Positions 8,548-16,888 of a DNA stretch of 64,000 nucleotides are shown here, piece after piece. Position 1 is the first letter of the stretch; each line of letters opens with the position of its first letter. The notes beneath the pieces were generated by a model, which worked only from the letters and a program-made list of their open reading frames with translations, was not told the DNA's origin and did no database searches. Location of the stretch: assembly GCF_013407955.1 (NCBI RefSeq), contig NZ_JACCBU010000001.1, forward strand, positions 5,270,001-5,334,000. The letters are read 5' to 3'. The DNA is from Microlunatus parietis (lineage in GTDB: Bacteria > Actinomycetota > Actinomycetes > Propionibacteriales > Propionibacteriaceae). The translations under genes and the position numbers were made by a program.

Positions 8548-8607
8548 GTGTCTCGCCGTTCACCTCGAGTTCCGCCGAGGCGGTGTGCCCGCAGTTAGGG
8601 TGCTGAC

Positions 8608-9882
8608 ATGCCGACTGCCCTGACCCGGCGGTCCGTGCTCGGGGGAGCCGTCGCCGCATCCCTGGCACTGACCGCGAATCCCGCCCACGCCGCCGAGCGC
8701 GACTTGTTGATCTTCATCGCACTGGACGGCTTCGACATCGACTACCTGGACGGGCGGGTGGAACTGCCGCACCTGCGCTCGCTCGCCCGGCGCGGCTCGC
8801 TGACGACCAGTACCGGTGTGATGACCACGATCACCAACCCGTCCTGGACGGCGATCTCCTGCGGTTGCTACCCGGACCGGACCCGGAACGCGGCTTACTA
8901 CTACGACGAGGCGGCCGGGGTCGCCCGCGGTCAGAGCCGGGACAGCGCGGTCGAGGGCCTCGGCCAGGCCTGGCGCCGGCAGGGCATCCTGATGGCGTCG
9001 GCCCAGTGGTTCATCCTGCAGGACAAGGGCGTGGCGTACGGCGACACGGGCGGTCTCTACACGCAGCCCGGCGGCCGGATCGACGCCCGGGTGGACGACG
9101 CGATCGCCATCCTGCGCGGCGAACCGGTGAACAGCGGCGGTCAGCAGGTGACGCTGCCGCGGCGGCCGGACTTCCTCGCCGTCTACTCCAGCGATGTCGA
9201 CGGCGACGGGCACGCCTGGGGCCCGCACGACCCGCGGATGCTGAACACGCTGCGCGAGACGGATGCCGCGATCGGCCGGTTGATCAACGCCGTCCGTGAT
9301 CTTGACCTGTTCGGCCGGACCACCTGGGTGGTCACCGCCGATCATGGCATGACCGCCTGGAACAAGCCGATGGCGCCGCAGGCGATCGCGGCGCTGACCG
9401 CGGCCGGCTTCCGGCCCGAGGTGTTCGGCTCGGGCGGGAAGCCTTCCTCGCCGGACACCGACGTGGTGCTGATCGCCGGCGGCAGCATCTCCTCGGTGCA
9501 CCTGCTCGGTGCGCTGGCCGACGACGCGGACGCGATCGAGCGGGCCCGCGTCGCCCTGGCCGGAGTGGAGGGCGTCGACGCCGTCCTCACCAAGGCTAAT
9601 CAGGCGAAGCTCCGGATGGCGCCGCAGTACGGCCAGCTGGTCCTGGAGCTCGAGGAGCCGTACGCCCTCGCGGCCGCGCCGCCGCCCGAGGGGTCGGACG
9701 GCCGCCACGGCAGTCGCGCCGAACTCGCGGTCCCGTTGATCTTGTCCGGCCGCCGGATCCGTCAGGGCGTACGGCCTCGGAAGCCGCGCCACATCGACCT
9801 CGCCGCTACGATGTCCGCGCTGCTCGGGGTCGACCCGCCGGCGGCCTCCGAGGGCCGGGTGCTCCGCGAGGCCCTCCGCTAA
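8608..9882 (+). CDS. Secreted alkaline-phosphatase-superfamily phosphodiesterase
   Basis: 424 residues with an N-terminal Tat signal (TRRSVLGGAVAASLAL... AHA cleavage near residue 27). The core is the type-I phosphodiesterase/nucleotide pyrophosphatase fold. Metal ligand FIALDGFDIDYLD follows the signal, a TNPSWTAI segment carries the probable nucleophile, then come the SSDVDGDGHAWG and VTADHGM metal motifs. It should hydrolyse an extracellular phosphodiester or phosphonate; the substrate is unknown. It stands alone between two gene groups with 60 bases to the upstream lipoprotein gene. Confidence 0.85.
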   Translation: MPTALTRRSVLGGAVAASLALTANPAHAAERDLLIFIALDGFDIDYLDGRVELPHLRSLARRGSLTTSTGVMTTITNPSWTAISCGCYPDRTRNAAYYYDEAAGVARGQSRDSAVEGLGQAWRRQGILMASAQWFILQDKGVAYGDTGGLYTQPGGRIDARVDDAIAILRGEPVNSGGQQVTLPRRPDFLAVYSSDVDGDGHAWGPHDPRMLNTLRETDAAIGRLINAVRDLDLFGRTTWVVTADHGMTAWNKPMAPQAIAALTAAGFRPEVFGSGGKPSSPDTDVVLIAGGSISSVHLLGALADDADAIERARVALAGVEGVDAVLTKANQAKLRMAPQYGQLVLELEEPYALAAAPPPEGSDGRHGSRAELAVPLILSGRRIRQGVRPRKPRHIDLAATMSALLGVDPPAASEGRVLREALR

Positions 9883-9886
9883 CCGA

Positions 9887-10210
9887 TCACTGGAACGGCC
9901 GTACCTCGATCTTGCGGTCGCAGACCTTCGACGCCTCGGTGGCGAGCTTGAGCGCAACGTCCAGATCGGGCGCCTCCCAGACCCAGACGCCGGCGAGGAA
10001 CTCCTTGGACTCGATGAACGGACCGTCGGTGATCACCGCCTGCTCGCCCCGGTTGTCGATCACCGTGGCCTCCTCGGTCGCCGCGAGGCCGCCCGCGAAG
10101 ACCCAGTAGCCGTCGGCGATCAGCCGTTCGTTGAACTCGCTGATCATGGTCATCCGGTCCTCACTGCCGGGGTTCTCCTTGTCGTCGATGACGGAAACCA
10201 GATACTTCAT
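9887..10210 (-). CDS. YciI-like (YCII/DGPF-domain) protein
   Basis: 107 residues. The sequence MKYLVSVIDDKENPGSEDRM opens the family, FNERLIADGYWVFAGGL follows, and ITDGPFIESKEFLAGVWVW holds the DGPF motif (residues ~65-70) that names the family; EVRPF is the typical end. The family is a small alpha/beta barrel often linked to ECF sigma factors, but none is seen here. The ATG at 10210 is preceded by GGGAAGG; the frame stays open upstream without coding sense. Confidence 0.9.
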   Translation of the reverse strand: MKYLVSVIDDKENPGSEDRMTMISEFNERLIADGYWVFAGGLAATEEATVIDNRGEQAVITDGPFIESKEFLAGVWVWEAPDLDVALKLATEASKVCDRKIEVRPFQ

Positions 10211-10339
10211 GCGGACCTTCCCTGTTGGCTCGGTGCGCCACGCGACCGTGACGGCTCTACCCCTGCTACGAACAGCATCGCCCCGATCGGACACCCGACG
10301 TTGGACAGTCCATGCCCAATCCGCGACTGTTCCTCGCAC

Positions 10340-10361
10340 ACGCGACCGCTGCAACGGTCGC
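10340..10361. terminator. Short GC hairpin between operons
   Basis: CGCGACCG (10340-10347) and CGGTCGCG (10354-10361) form an 8-bp stem around a 6-base loop, and a second GTGCAACGGTCGCG follows. It lies just beyond the end of the minus-strand PLP-enzyme gene, where a terminator is expected. No U tract. Confidence 0.4.
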
Positions 10362-10425
10362 GAATGGGTGCAACGGTCGCGGCTTGGTATGAGGGTTGCG
10401 GGTGGCTCCGGGGGATCGGGCTGGA

Positions 10426-11538
10426 TCAGCGGGGTGGGCGGAGAAGGGCGGTCAGGGCGGCGAGCAGGGTGGGCAGTTCGTCGTCGCGGAGACACTGGGG
10501 GTTGATCGCGAGGCGATCCTGCTCGATGCCGACGGCGATCGGCGGGTCGTGCTCGAGCAGGGCGTCCCGGAGCTCCGCGGCGGGGCGACCGGCCTGGCTG
10601 ACGTACGCGCGGGGGATCACGATGGGCTGGATCCCGGGCTCGGTCGGGAAGCCCCGCTCGGCGGTGACGCCGGGCAGACCGGCCAGCGCATCGAGCACCT
10701 GGGCGACCAGGGACTCCCAGCGGTCGAAGATCACGGAGTAGTCCCGGGCGACCCACAGCTCGACCGCCTTGACCAGGCCGGCGATGGTCTCCTTGTCGGT
10801 CTTCATCCCGCGGCCGATCGAGTGCTCCGGGAACGAGTTCGCGTGGCAGAAGTCGATCAGGCGCCGGTCGCCGATGATCAACCCGGACGACTGCGGGCCG
10901 GCGAGTTCCTTGCCGCCACTGACCACCACCAGGTCGGCGCCCTCGTCGAGGAAGCGGCGCAGGTTGTCCGGCGGCGGGATCTCGGCGGCGGCGTCGACCA
11001 GCACCGGTACGCCGCGCGCGTGCGCGCACTCGGCCAGCGCGGCCAGCGGCAGCGAGCCGCGGGTGTCGGCGGACTCGGCCGCATAGAACAGGCACGCGGT
11101 GTTGTCGGTGATCGCCGCGTCCACCTGCTCGATCCGCGCCGCCGACGCGACGCCGACCTCGACGAACCTGGCTCCGGCGACCAGCACCGCCTGGTCGTAG
11201 AGCATCCGGTGCGCCTTCAGGACGACCACCTCGTCGGGCAGCCCGGTGGTGTCGGGCAGGGCCAGGACGGCTTCGATCCGGTCCCGCGCCATCAACGCCG
11301 CGGTCGCGATCGTCAGGCCCGCCGCCGCACCCGAGGTGACGCAGGCGGCCTCGACGCCGAGCAGGTCGGCGATCCGCCGCCCGGCCCGGCGGTGCAGGTC
11401 GGGCAGGTCGACGAACGCGGTCGCGGCCTCGGCCATCGCGGCGACGACGGCCGGGTCCATCACGCTGCCGCCGAGGGCGGTCAGCGTCCCGCGCGCGTTG
11501 ATCACCGGGCGCACGCCGAGGGCCTCGTACACACCCAT
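10426..11538 (-). CDS. SelA-like PLP-dependent enzyme
   Basis: 370 residues. It opens MGVYEALGVRPVINARGTLT, the typical start of the SelA/DgaE branch of fold-type-I PLP enzymes. CVTSGAAAGL is the cofactor-phosphate region, VPVLVDAAAEIPPP holds the PLP Asp, and VVVSGGKELAGPQSSG contains the probable Schiff-base Lys (SGGK). Family members include D-glucosaminate-6-phosphate ammonia-lyases and related sugar-acid eliminases; selenocysteine synthase proper is longer, so it is not SelA itself. It overlaps the upstream Gfo/Idh/MocA gene by one base (TGATG), so the two form an operon for sugar or sugar-acid breakdown. Confidence 0.8.
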   Translation of the reverse strand: MGVYEALGVRPVINARGTLTALGGSVMDPAVVAAMAEAATAFVDLPDLHRRAGRRIADLLGVEAACVTSGAAAGLTIATAALMARDRIEAVLALPDTTGLPDEVVVLKAHRMLYDQAVLVAGARFVEVGVASAARIEQVDAAITDNTACLFYAAESADTRGSLPLAALAECAHARGVPVLVDAAAEIPPPDNLRRFLDEGADLVVVSGGKELAGPQSSGLIIGDRRLIDFCHANSFPEHSIGRGMKTDKETIAGLVKAVELWVARDYSVIFDRWESLVAQVLDALAGLPGVTAERGFPTEPGIQPIVIPRAYVSQAGRPAAELRDALLEHDPPIAVGIEQDRLAINPQCLRDDELPTLLAALTALLRPPR

Positions 11539-12854
11539 CAGCCGATGCCGCCGATCACGCCGGGGTCCGCCGCGAACTCGGACAACTCCACCAAGCGTCG
11601 TTCGGCCAGGGCGCGGTCGGCGGCGAAGACGATCAGGTGGCCGTCGATCGAGTTCTCGATCTTGGTGCTGGACACGCTGACCGGCTCGCCGCGGACCGCC
11701 CGGACGAAGTCGGCGACCAGCTTCAGGTCACCGCCCCCGTGCGCCTGGCCGGCCACGTCGGTGGTGATCAACTCCTCCCGGTACAGCTGATCACCGGAGT
11801 CGGCGATCCGGCGCAGCCTGATCGTGCCGGTGTCCGGCGATCCGGAGAGCTCGCCGCGGGTGCCGACGATCTCCAGCGTCCGATTGCCGACCGCGGCGTT
11901 GCCGGACAGCAGGAACGAGCCGACGACGCCGTCGGCGAACTCGATCGAGACGGACTGCCGGTCCAGCACGTCGTTGTCGCTGCGCCAGACACAGCGGCCG
12001 TACGGGTTGTCGGAGGCGAGCGAGGCCAGCTTCTGCTCCGGCGTCGGTTCCGGGCCGAGCTCCTCGATCCCTTCCCAGGCGTACATTCCCCAGAGGCCGA
12101 GCTCCAGGTACTGCCGGCGGGCCGAATAGGCGCACCGGGACTCGATCGCGCAGTCGTCGACGCAGCGGGTTCCGGCGCCGGCCGGGGCCCGCTCGGCCGT
12201 GAACAGCCGGCGCGACCCGGCACTGGCGACCCGGACCGGCCGGTCGTCGCAGAGCCAGGCCAGCAGGTCGATGTCGTGGCAGCACTTGGAGAGCAGGATG
12301 CCCGAGCCGGACCGGGTCGAGTTGGCCCAGCGGCCGCGGACGTAGGCCGCCGCCATGTGGTCGAAGCTGACGTACTCGGCCATCTGGATGCTCATGATCT
12401 CGCCGAGGTCGCCGGCCAGCACCCGCTCCTTCGCGGCGACGTAGAACGGCGAGTAGCGCAGCACGTGACAGATCATCAGCAGCCGGCCGGTGCGGCGGCT
12501 GGTCTCGGCCAGCCCGAGCACCTCGGCCGCGGTGCCGGCGATCGGCTTCTCCAGCAGCACCGGATAGCCGTTCCGCAGCAGCCGTTCCGCGGTCGGGACG
12601 TGATCGGCGTCCATCGTCGCGTCGATCGCGACGTCCGCGATCGCTCCGGCCGGAGGAAGATCATCGAGCGAGGCCAGCCGCCGGTCGGGCGGCAGCCCGT
12701 GTGCGTCGCCGAGCCGGTCGCGGCGGACCGGATCGGGATCGACGACCGCGGTGATGATCAACTCGGTGCGTTCTTCGAGGGCGTACGTCGCGTACAGGAC
12801 ACCGCGGTGGCCGGAGCCGACGACGACGGCGCGGAGAGGTCCAGCAGGGTTCAT
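11538..12854 (-). CDS. Gfo/Idh/MocA family oxidoreductase
   Basis: 438 residues. A Rossmann start LRAVVVGSGHRGVLYATYAL is followed by VLLEKPIAGTAAEVLGLAE, which holds the EKP catalytic motif near residue 105, and ICHVLRYSPFY, the usual strand after it. SKCCHDIDLLAWL supplies the conserved HD pair. The C-terminal region contains several Cys (GTRCVDDCAIESRCAYSARR) that might bind metal. It likely oxidises a cyclic sugar or inositol with NAD(P). First gene of a two-gene operon with the PLP enzyme; start ATG at 12854. Confidence 0.88.
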   Translation of the reverse strand: MNPAGPLRAVVVGSGHRGVLYATYALEERTELIITAVVDPDPVRRDRLGDAHGLPPDRRLASLDDLPPAGAIADVAIDATMDADHVPTAERLLRNGYPVLLEKPIAGTAAEVLGLAETSRRTGRLLMICHVLRYSPFYVAAKERVLAGDLGEIMSIQMAEYVSFDHMAAAYVRGRWANSTRSGSGILLSKCCHDIDLLAWLCDDRPVRVASAGSRRLFTAERAPAGAGTRCVDDCAIESRCAYSARRQYLELGLWGMYAWEGIEELGPEPTPEQKLASLASDNPYGRCVWRSDNDVLDRQSVSIEFADGVVGSFLLSGNAAVGNRTLEIVGTRGELSGSPDTGTIRLRRIADSGDQLYREELITTDVAGQAHGGGDLKLVADFVRAVRGEPVSVSSTKIENSIDGHLIVFAADRALAERRLVELSEFAADPGVIGGIG

Positions 12855-12944
12855 GGCGGTCCGCCTCGGCAGGAAGGGGCACGGTTTCGGCCCATGATCA
12901 TTATCCCTGTCCTGCTCGGCGCCGATCTCAGCCCGTGGCCAGCA

Positions 12945-12960
12945 GGTAAGCCTCTCCTAA
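12945..12960. promoter_or_regulatory. Iron-box-like site before a Cys-rich small gene
   Basis: GGTAAGCCTCTCCTAA; its reverse complement TTAGGAGAGGCTTACC matches the core of the IdeR/DtxR iron box at 13 of 16 positions. It lies 22 bases before the GTG at 12983 and 90 bases before the divergent oxidoreductase start. Position favours control of the small gene; binding is inferred. Confidence 0.55.
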
Positions 12961-12982
12961 TTCGGCTGGTACGGTCTCGTCC

Positions 12983-13165
12983 GTGGGAAAGTCCCGGAAA
13001 GTGCCGAAGCTCAAGTGCTGCGTGTCCAAGGACCGCTGCTCGCGCTGCCCACTGCGCATGCTCAAGGACGGCACCCTGCCCGACGGTTACACGGTCAAGC
13101 ACCGCGAGGTGGTCCGCCTCGACGGCAAGAAGGTGACCAAGAAGAAGCTGGCCAAGGCCGCCTGA
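12983..13165 (+). CDS. Small Cys-rich basic protein, possibly iron-regulated
   Basis: 60 residues from GTG 12983. Four cysteines are clustered near the N-terminus in KLKCCVSKDRCSRCPLRML, then a LPDGYTV stretch and a Lys-rich tail (KKVTKKKLAKAA). Similar very short actinobacterial proteins with a CC...RCxRCP core occur near iron genes; I recognise the pattern but know no function. The CC/CxxC spacing suggests a metal site. An iron-box-like sequence is just upstream. It stands alone, convergent with the ADP-ribosylglycohydrolase gene. Confidence 0.7.
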   Translation: MGKSRKVPKLKCCVSKDRCSRCPLRMLKDGTLPDGYTVKHREVVRLDGKKVTKKKLAKAA

Positions 13166-13237
13166 CCGTTCGGCTGGGATCGGGGAGGACGCGGCCGGGA
13201 GTACCCGGCGTCAGGCTCCCCGATCGAGGCGTGACGA

Positions 13238-14548
13238 TCAGCCGCGGAGGGTGTCGACCAGCTTCACGGTGCGGGCGGCGAGGTCGGAGATCACCGAGTT
13301 GTCGAAGCCGAACAGGGCCGACCGGGTCCGGTCCTGCAGCGGCTCGACGAAGTGGCTCGGCAGCGCCTTGGCGCCGAGCACGACGCCGGCCACCGAGCCG
13401 GCCGTCGCACCGTTGGAGTCGGTGTCCCAGCCGCCCTGCACGGTGAATCCGACGGTTGCGGCGAAGTCCTCCTCGCCCCAGAGCAGGCCGGCCGCGATGA
13501 TCGCCGCGTTGTTGATCGTGTGCACCCAGCTGTAATGGCCCCAGCGCTGCTGGATCTGGGCGATCGCCTCGTCCCAGGTCGCGCCGTCGTCGCGCAGGTC
13601 CTGCACCGCGGTGAGGGTCTCGTACAGCCGGGACTGCGGCGGCACCGACTTCAGCGACCGGTCGAACGCCTCCCGGACCGTGCTCGCGGTGAACGCTGAC
13701 GCGACCAGGGCCGCCGACCAGAGCTCGCCGTACACACCGTTCGCGACGTGCGACAGCGAGGCGTCCTGGTACGCCAGTGTGAGCGCGGCCCGCGGATCTC
13801 CCGGGTGCGTCCAGCCGAAGATGTCGCCGCGGATCAGGGCCCCGATCCATTCCCGGTACGGGTTCCGGGTGAGCGACACCCGGTCGATCGGGACCCGGGA
13901 CAACAGGTTCCGGTAGGCGGCGCGCTCGGCCGTGTAGGTCTGCGCGTACGGCAGCAGGTGCAGCCAGCCGTCCGCGACCAGCTCCGGCGTCAGCGCGTTG
14001 CCGTGCCGTTCCAGCAGATGCAGGCCGAGGATCGGGTAGTCGATGTCGTCGTCGCGGGCCGAGCCGTTCACCCGGCCGCGGGTGGTCTCGGTCCAGTTCG
14101 GCAGCAGCCGGAACTCCTCCGGCATCGGGTCCAGCACCGGCACGTAGTCGCGCAGCGGCCAGGCCTCGGCCCGCTGCAGATAGTCGCGCAGGTGAGCCGT
14201 GGTCCAGTGATCACCGTTCTCGACCGGCTTGCCGAGGTTGCAGCCGGCGATCCGGCCCAGCCAGCCGCCGTTGATCTTGTCCGCCAGCACCGCGCCGGTC
14301 GGCGGTTTGCTGGCCGGGTCGTCGGGCAGCGAGCGCAGGATGCCCGGCAGCAGTTCGGGTTCCCAATAGGGCCAGTCCAGCCGGCGCTTCGCCGTGACGA
14401 CCTCGAAGTAGAGCCGCTCCAGCGCCTCCGTGTCCTGCGGATCCAGCTCGGCGAATCGTTGATCAAGATCATCGACGAGATGCCCGGTCTCCCGGGCCTG
14501 GTCCAACTCGTCGTGAACCAGGTCCACTGCGCTCAGCGGATCGTGCAT
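13238..14548 (-). CDS. ADP-ribosylglycohydrolase family protein
   Basis: 436 residues. ADKINGGWLGRIAGCNLGKPVENG (in part: GGWLGRIAGCNLGKP) is the family opening. The di-metal acidic motifs are SARDDDIDYPILG in the middle and GGWDTDSNGATAGSVAG near residue 375. The family removes ADP-ribose from proteins or hydrolyses related ribosyl groups using Mg2+; the N-terminal ~100-residue helical extension is specific to a subgroup of larger members. The target is not known. It is transcribed alone, upstream of dprE2 but separated by 45 bases and on the same strand further up, so cotranscription with its neighbours is uncertain. Confidence 0.85.
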   Translation of the reverse strand: MHDPLSAVDLVHDELDQARETGHLVDDLDQRFAELDPQDTEALERLYFEVVTAKRRLDWPYWEPELLPGILRSLPDDPASKPPTGAVLADKINGGWLGRIAGCNLGKPVENGDHWTTAHLRDYLQRAEAWPLRDYVPVLDPMPEEFRLLPNWTETTRGRVNGSARDDDIDYPILGLHLLERHGNALTPELVADGWLHLLPYAQTYTAERAAYRNLLSRVPIDRVSLTRNPYREWIGALIRGDIFGWTHPGDPRAALTLAYQDASLSHVANGVYGELWSAALVASAFTASTVREAFDRSLKSVPPQSRLYETLTAVQDLRDDGATWDEAIAQIQQRWGHYSWVHTINNAAIIAAGLLWGEEDFAATVGFTVQGGWDTDSNGATAGSVAGVVLGAKALPSHFVEPLQDRTRSALFGFDNSVISDLAARTVKLVDTLRG

Positions 14549-14592
14549 CCGACCTCCCCCGATCGATGCCGTACGTCCCCGGACGGCACGCT

Positions 14593-15348
14593 CTAGATCG
14601 GCAGTTTACGGAACAGCGGCCGGGGCACGTGACGCAGTGCCGACATGACGAACCGCCACGGTCCCGGCACCCAGATCAACTCCTTGCCCTGGCGGACCCC
14701 GTCGGCGACCGCCGCGGCGACCTCGTCCGGCGTCGAGGAGAGCGGCGTCGGGCTCAGACCCTCGGTCATCTTGGACTTCACGAAGCCCGGCCGCACCACC
14801 AGCACCCGTACCCCGGAGCCGTCGAGCGCCTCGCCGAGGCCGAGGTAGAACCCGTCCAGGCCGGCCTTGGTGGAGCCGTAGACGAAGTTGGACCGGCGTA
14901 CCCGCTCGCCGGCGACGCTCGACAGCGCGACGATCCGGCCGTGGCCCTGGCTGCGCATCCGGTTTGCCAGCAGCACCCCGAGATGAACCGGTGCCGTGTA
15001 GTTGATCTCCGCCAGCTCGAGCGCATGATCGGCATCGGTCCAGGCCCGTTCCGGTTCGCCGAGCACGCCGAACGCGACCACGACAAGATCAAGATCACCG
15101 CCGGCGAAGGCCGCGTCGATGGTCGCCGCATGGGTCGCCGGGTCGCGCGCCTCAAGATCGACTTCGGTCACCTCGCAGCCGAGCCCGGTCAGCTCCTTCG
15201 CCGCTTCCGTACGGCGATCACCGGGCCGGGCGGCCAGCACCACCCGAAGCGGCCGTACGCTCGCGTACCGCCGGGCGATCGCCAGCGCGATGTCGGAGGT
15301 GCCGCCGAGCAGCAGCAGGGACTGCGGGACACCGAGGGAGTCGATCAT
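14593..15348 (-). CDS. dprE2: Decaprenylphospho-beta-D-erythro-pentofuranosid-2-ulose 2-reductase DprE2
   Basis: 251 residues, SDR fold. LLLLGGTSDIALAIARRYA is the nucleotide site, ALSSVAG and YGSTKAGLDG give Ser and the YxxxK pair, and RPGFVKSKMTEGL follows. DprE2 reduces the 2'-keto intermediate made by DprE1 to decaprenylphosphoryl-arabinose, the donor for arabinan in the cell wall; identity here rests on both sequence and context with dprE1 and the ubiA-type gene. Start ATG at 15348 has GAGAGG as ribosome site. Unusually, 169 bases with a hairpin element separate it from dprE1, where close spacing is normal. Confidence 0.88.
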   Translation of the reverse strand: MIDSLGVPQSLLLLGGTSDIALAIARRYASVRPLRVVLAARPGDRRTEAAKELTGLGCEVTEVDLEARDPATHAATIDAAFAGGDLDLVVVAFGVLGEPERAWTDADHALELAEINYTAPVHLGVLLANRMRSQGHGRIVALSSVAGERVRRSNFVYGSTKAGLDGFYLGLGEALDGSGVRVLVVRPGFVKSKMTEGLSPTPLSSTPDEVAAAVADGVRQGKELIWVPGPWRFVMSALRHVPRPLFRKLPI

Positions 15349-15364
15349 GAATTCCTCTCACTTG

Positions 15365-15527
15365 AGTGCTGTGATACGGCTGAGGCGCGACGTCTGGCGA
15401 CGCCCGGGCACGCACATCGCTGCGTTCTCCTCGGTCGCGTTGCGACCCGGCAGCCCTCCCTCGTCGGCCTTGCGCTGCACGCACTCGGACGCCGCCAGAC
15501 GCCACTCCTCAGCCGTATCACAGCACT
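15365..15527. repeat. Hairpin element with perfect 20-bp terminal inverted repeats
   Basis: Left arm AGTGCTGTGATACGGCTGAG (15365-15384) and right arm CTCAGCCGTATCACAGCACT (15508-15527) are exact reverse complements. Inside, CGTCTGGCG is again paired with CGCCAGACG with a two-base offset, and the rest is imperfectly self-complementary. The 163-base unit sits between dprE2 and dprE1, and its right arm contains the dprE1 stop codon (15518-15520), so the last codons of dprE1 come from the element. This looks like a MITE/REP-type insertion. Confidence 0.85.
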
Positions 15528-16888
15528 GCGAGATGGAGACGGCGGGCCAGGTCGGAGACGAAGATGCCGTCGGGGTCGACCCGGCGCCGGACCGCCAGGA
15601 AGTCGTCCAGGCGCGGATACATCAGCCGCAGCGCGTCCGCGTCGATCCGGGAGTCCTTAGCCAGATAGACCCGGCCGCCGACGCCGAGCACCAGTTCGTC
15701 CAGCCGCCGGCAGAGTTGATCAAGGCCGGACGTGATCGGGAAATCGACCGCCAGCGTCCAGCCCGGCGTCGGGAACGAGAGCGGCGAGGCGTTGCCCTCG
15801 CCGAACCGCTTCAGCACATTGATGCAGGAGATCTGGCCCGAGTTGGCGATCTCCCGGACGCACTCGGCGAACGTCTCGGTCGCGGAGAACGGCACCGCGA
15901 ACTGGTACTGCAGGAAGCCGGGCGGACCGTAGACCCGGTTCCACTCACCGAACATGTCCAGCGGATGGAAGAACTGGGTGATGTTCTGGATCTCGCCGAC
16001 CCGGTGCTTCGGGGCCTTGAAATACCAGGCCAGGCTGAACGCCTTGCCGGTCGCGCGGTTGACCAGCCCGCTCGGGAACAGGTCCGGGAACGTGCCGAAG
16101 TTCGGCGCCGCGAACTTCATCGGGTCCCGGCGCAGCTTCGCCGGCAGGTCCTCGAGCTTCGCCTTCTCGCCCCGGGTCAGCACGGCCCGGCCGAGACCCT
16201 TGCCGCGGGTGACCGCGTCGAACCAGGCCACCGAGTAGGTGTAGTTCTCGTCGCCGGTGCTCATCTGCGTCAGCAGGTCGTCCAGGTCCCGGGTGCGGTC
16301 GGTGTCGACGGTGAAATAGGCCGACTCGACCCGCTGCAATCTGATCTTGGCCCGCGTGACCACGCCGGTCAGGCCCATCCCGCCCACCGTCGCCCAGAAC
16401 AGGTCCGGGTCGCCGCCGTCCGGGCTGAGCCGGTGCTCGACGCCGTCGGCGGTGACCAGGTCGAGCCACTCGAGATGATCACCGAAGCTGCCCTGGGTGT
16501 GGTGGTTCTTGCCGTGCACGTCGGCGGCGATCGCACCGCCGATGGTGACCTGGCGGGTGCCCGGCAGCACCGGGACCCAGAGGCCGCAGGGGAGCAGGGC
16601 CCGCATCAGCGAGTCGAGGCTGACGCCGGCCTCGGTGATCACGGTCGGCGGTTCGCTCTCGGCGTCGATCGCGAGGATCCGGTGCATGGCGGTCAGGTCG
16701 AGCGCGGTGCCGCCGGCGTTCTGCGCGGCGTCGCCGTAGGACCGGCCCAGCCCTCTCGCGATCACACCCCGGTTGCCGTCCGCTTTCCGTACCCAGGAAG
16801 CGATGTCGGCCGACGTCGTCGGCCGGGCGACCTGTGCCGCGGACGATCCGGTCCGGCCCCACCCGTGCAGTTCTTCGAGAGTGCTCAC
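15518..16888 (-). CDS. dprE1: Decaprenylphosphoryl-beta-D-ribose 2-oxidase DprE1
   Basis: 456 residues. The FAD-binding region contains IARGLGRSYGDAAQN (residues ~42-56) and PGTRQVTIGGAIAADVHGKN with the HHTQGSFGDHLEW segment, as in DprE1. PLSFPTPGW is the start of the active-site strand, where the M. tuberculosis enzyme has Cys387; here the strand reads GWTLAVDFPI with Ala at that place. The enzyme oxidises decaprenylphosphoryl-ribose in arabinan synthesis. GTG 16888 overlaps the ubiA-type stop by 4 bases. The C-terminal LAVL and stop are contributed by the inverted-repeat element. Confidence 0.92.
   Translation of the reverse strand: MSTLEELHGWGRTGSSAAQVARPTTSADIASWVRKADGNRGVIARGLGRSYGDAAQNAGGTALDLTAMHRILAIDAESEPPTVITEAGVSLDSLMRALLPCGLWVPVLPGTRQVTIGGAIAADVHGKNHHTQGSFGDHLEWLDLVTADGVEHRLSPDGGDPDLFWATVGGMGLTGVVTRAKIRLQRVESAYFTVDTDRTRDLDDLLTQMSTGDENYTYSVAWFDAVTRGKGLGRAVLTRGEKAKLEDLPAKLRRDPMKFAAPNFGTFPDLFPSGLVNRATGKAFSLAWYFKAPKHRVGEIQNITQFFHPLDMFGEWNRVYGPPGFLQYQFAVPFSATETFAECVREIANSGQISCINVLKRFGEGNASPLSFPTPGWTLAVDFPITSGLDQLCRRLDELVLGVGGRVYLAKDSRIDADALRLMYPRLDDFLAVRRRVDPDGIFVSDLARRLHLAVL

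Noticed and set aside
10426-11538. SelA (selenocysteine synthase)
   Set aside because: At 370 residues it is too short and lacks the SelA N-terminal domain; no selB or selenocysteine tRNA is nearby. It is placed in the SelA-like sugar-acid lyase group.
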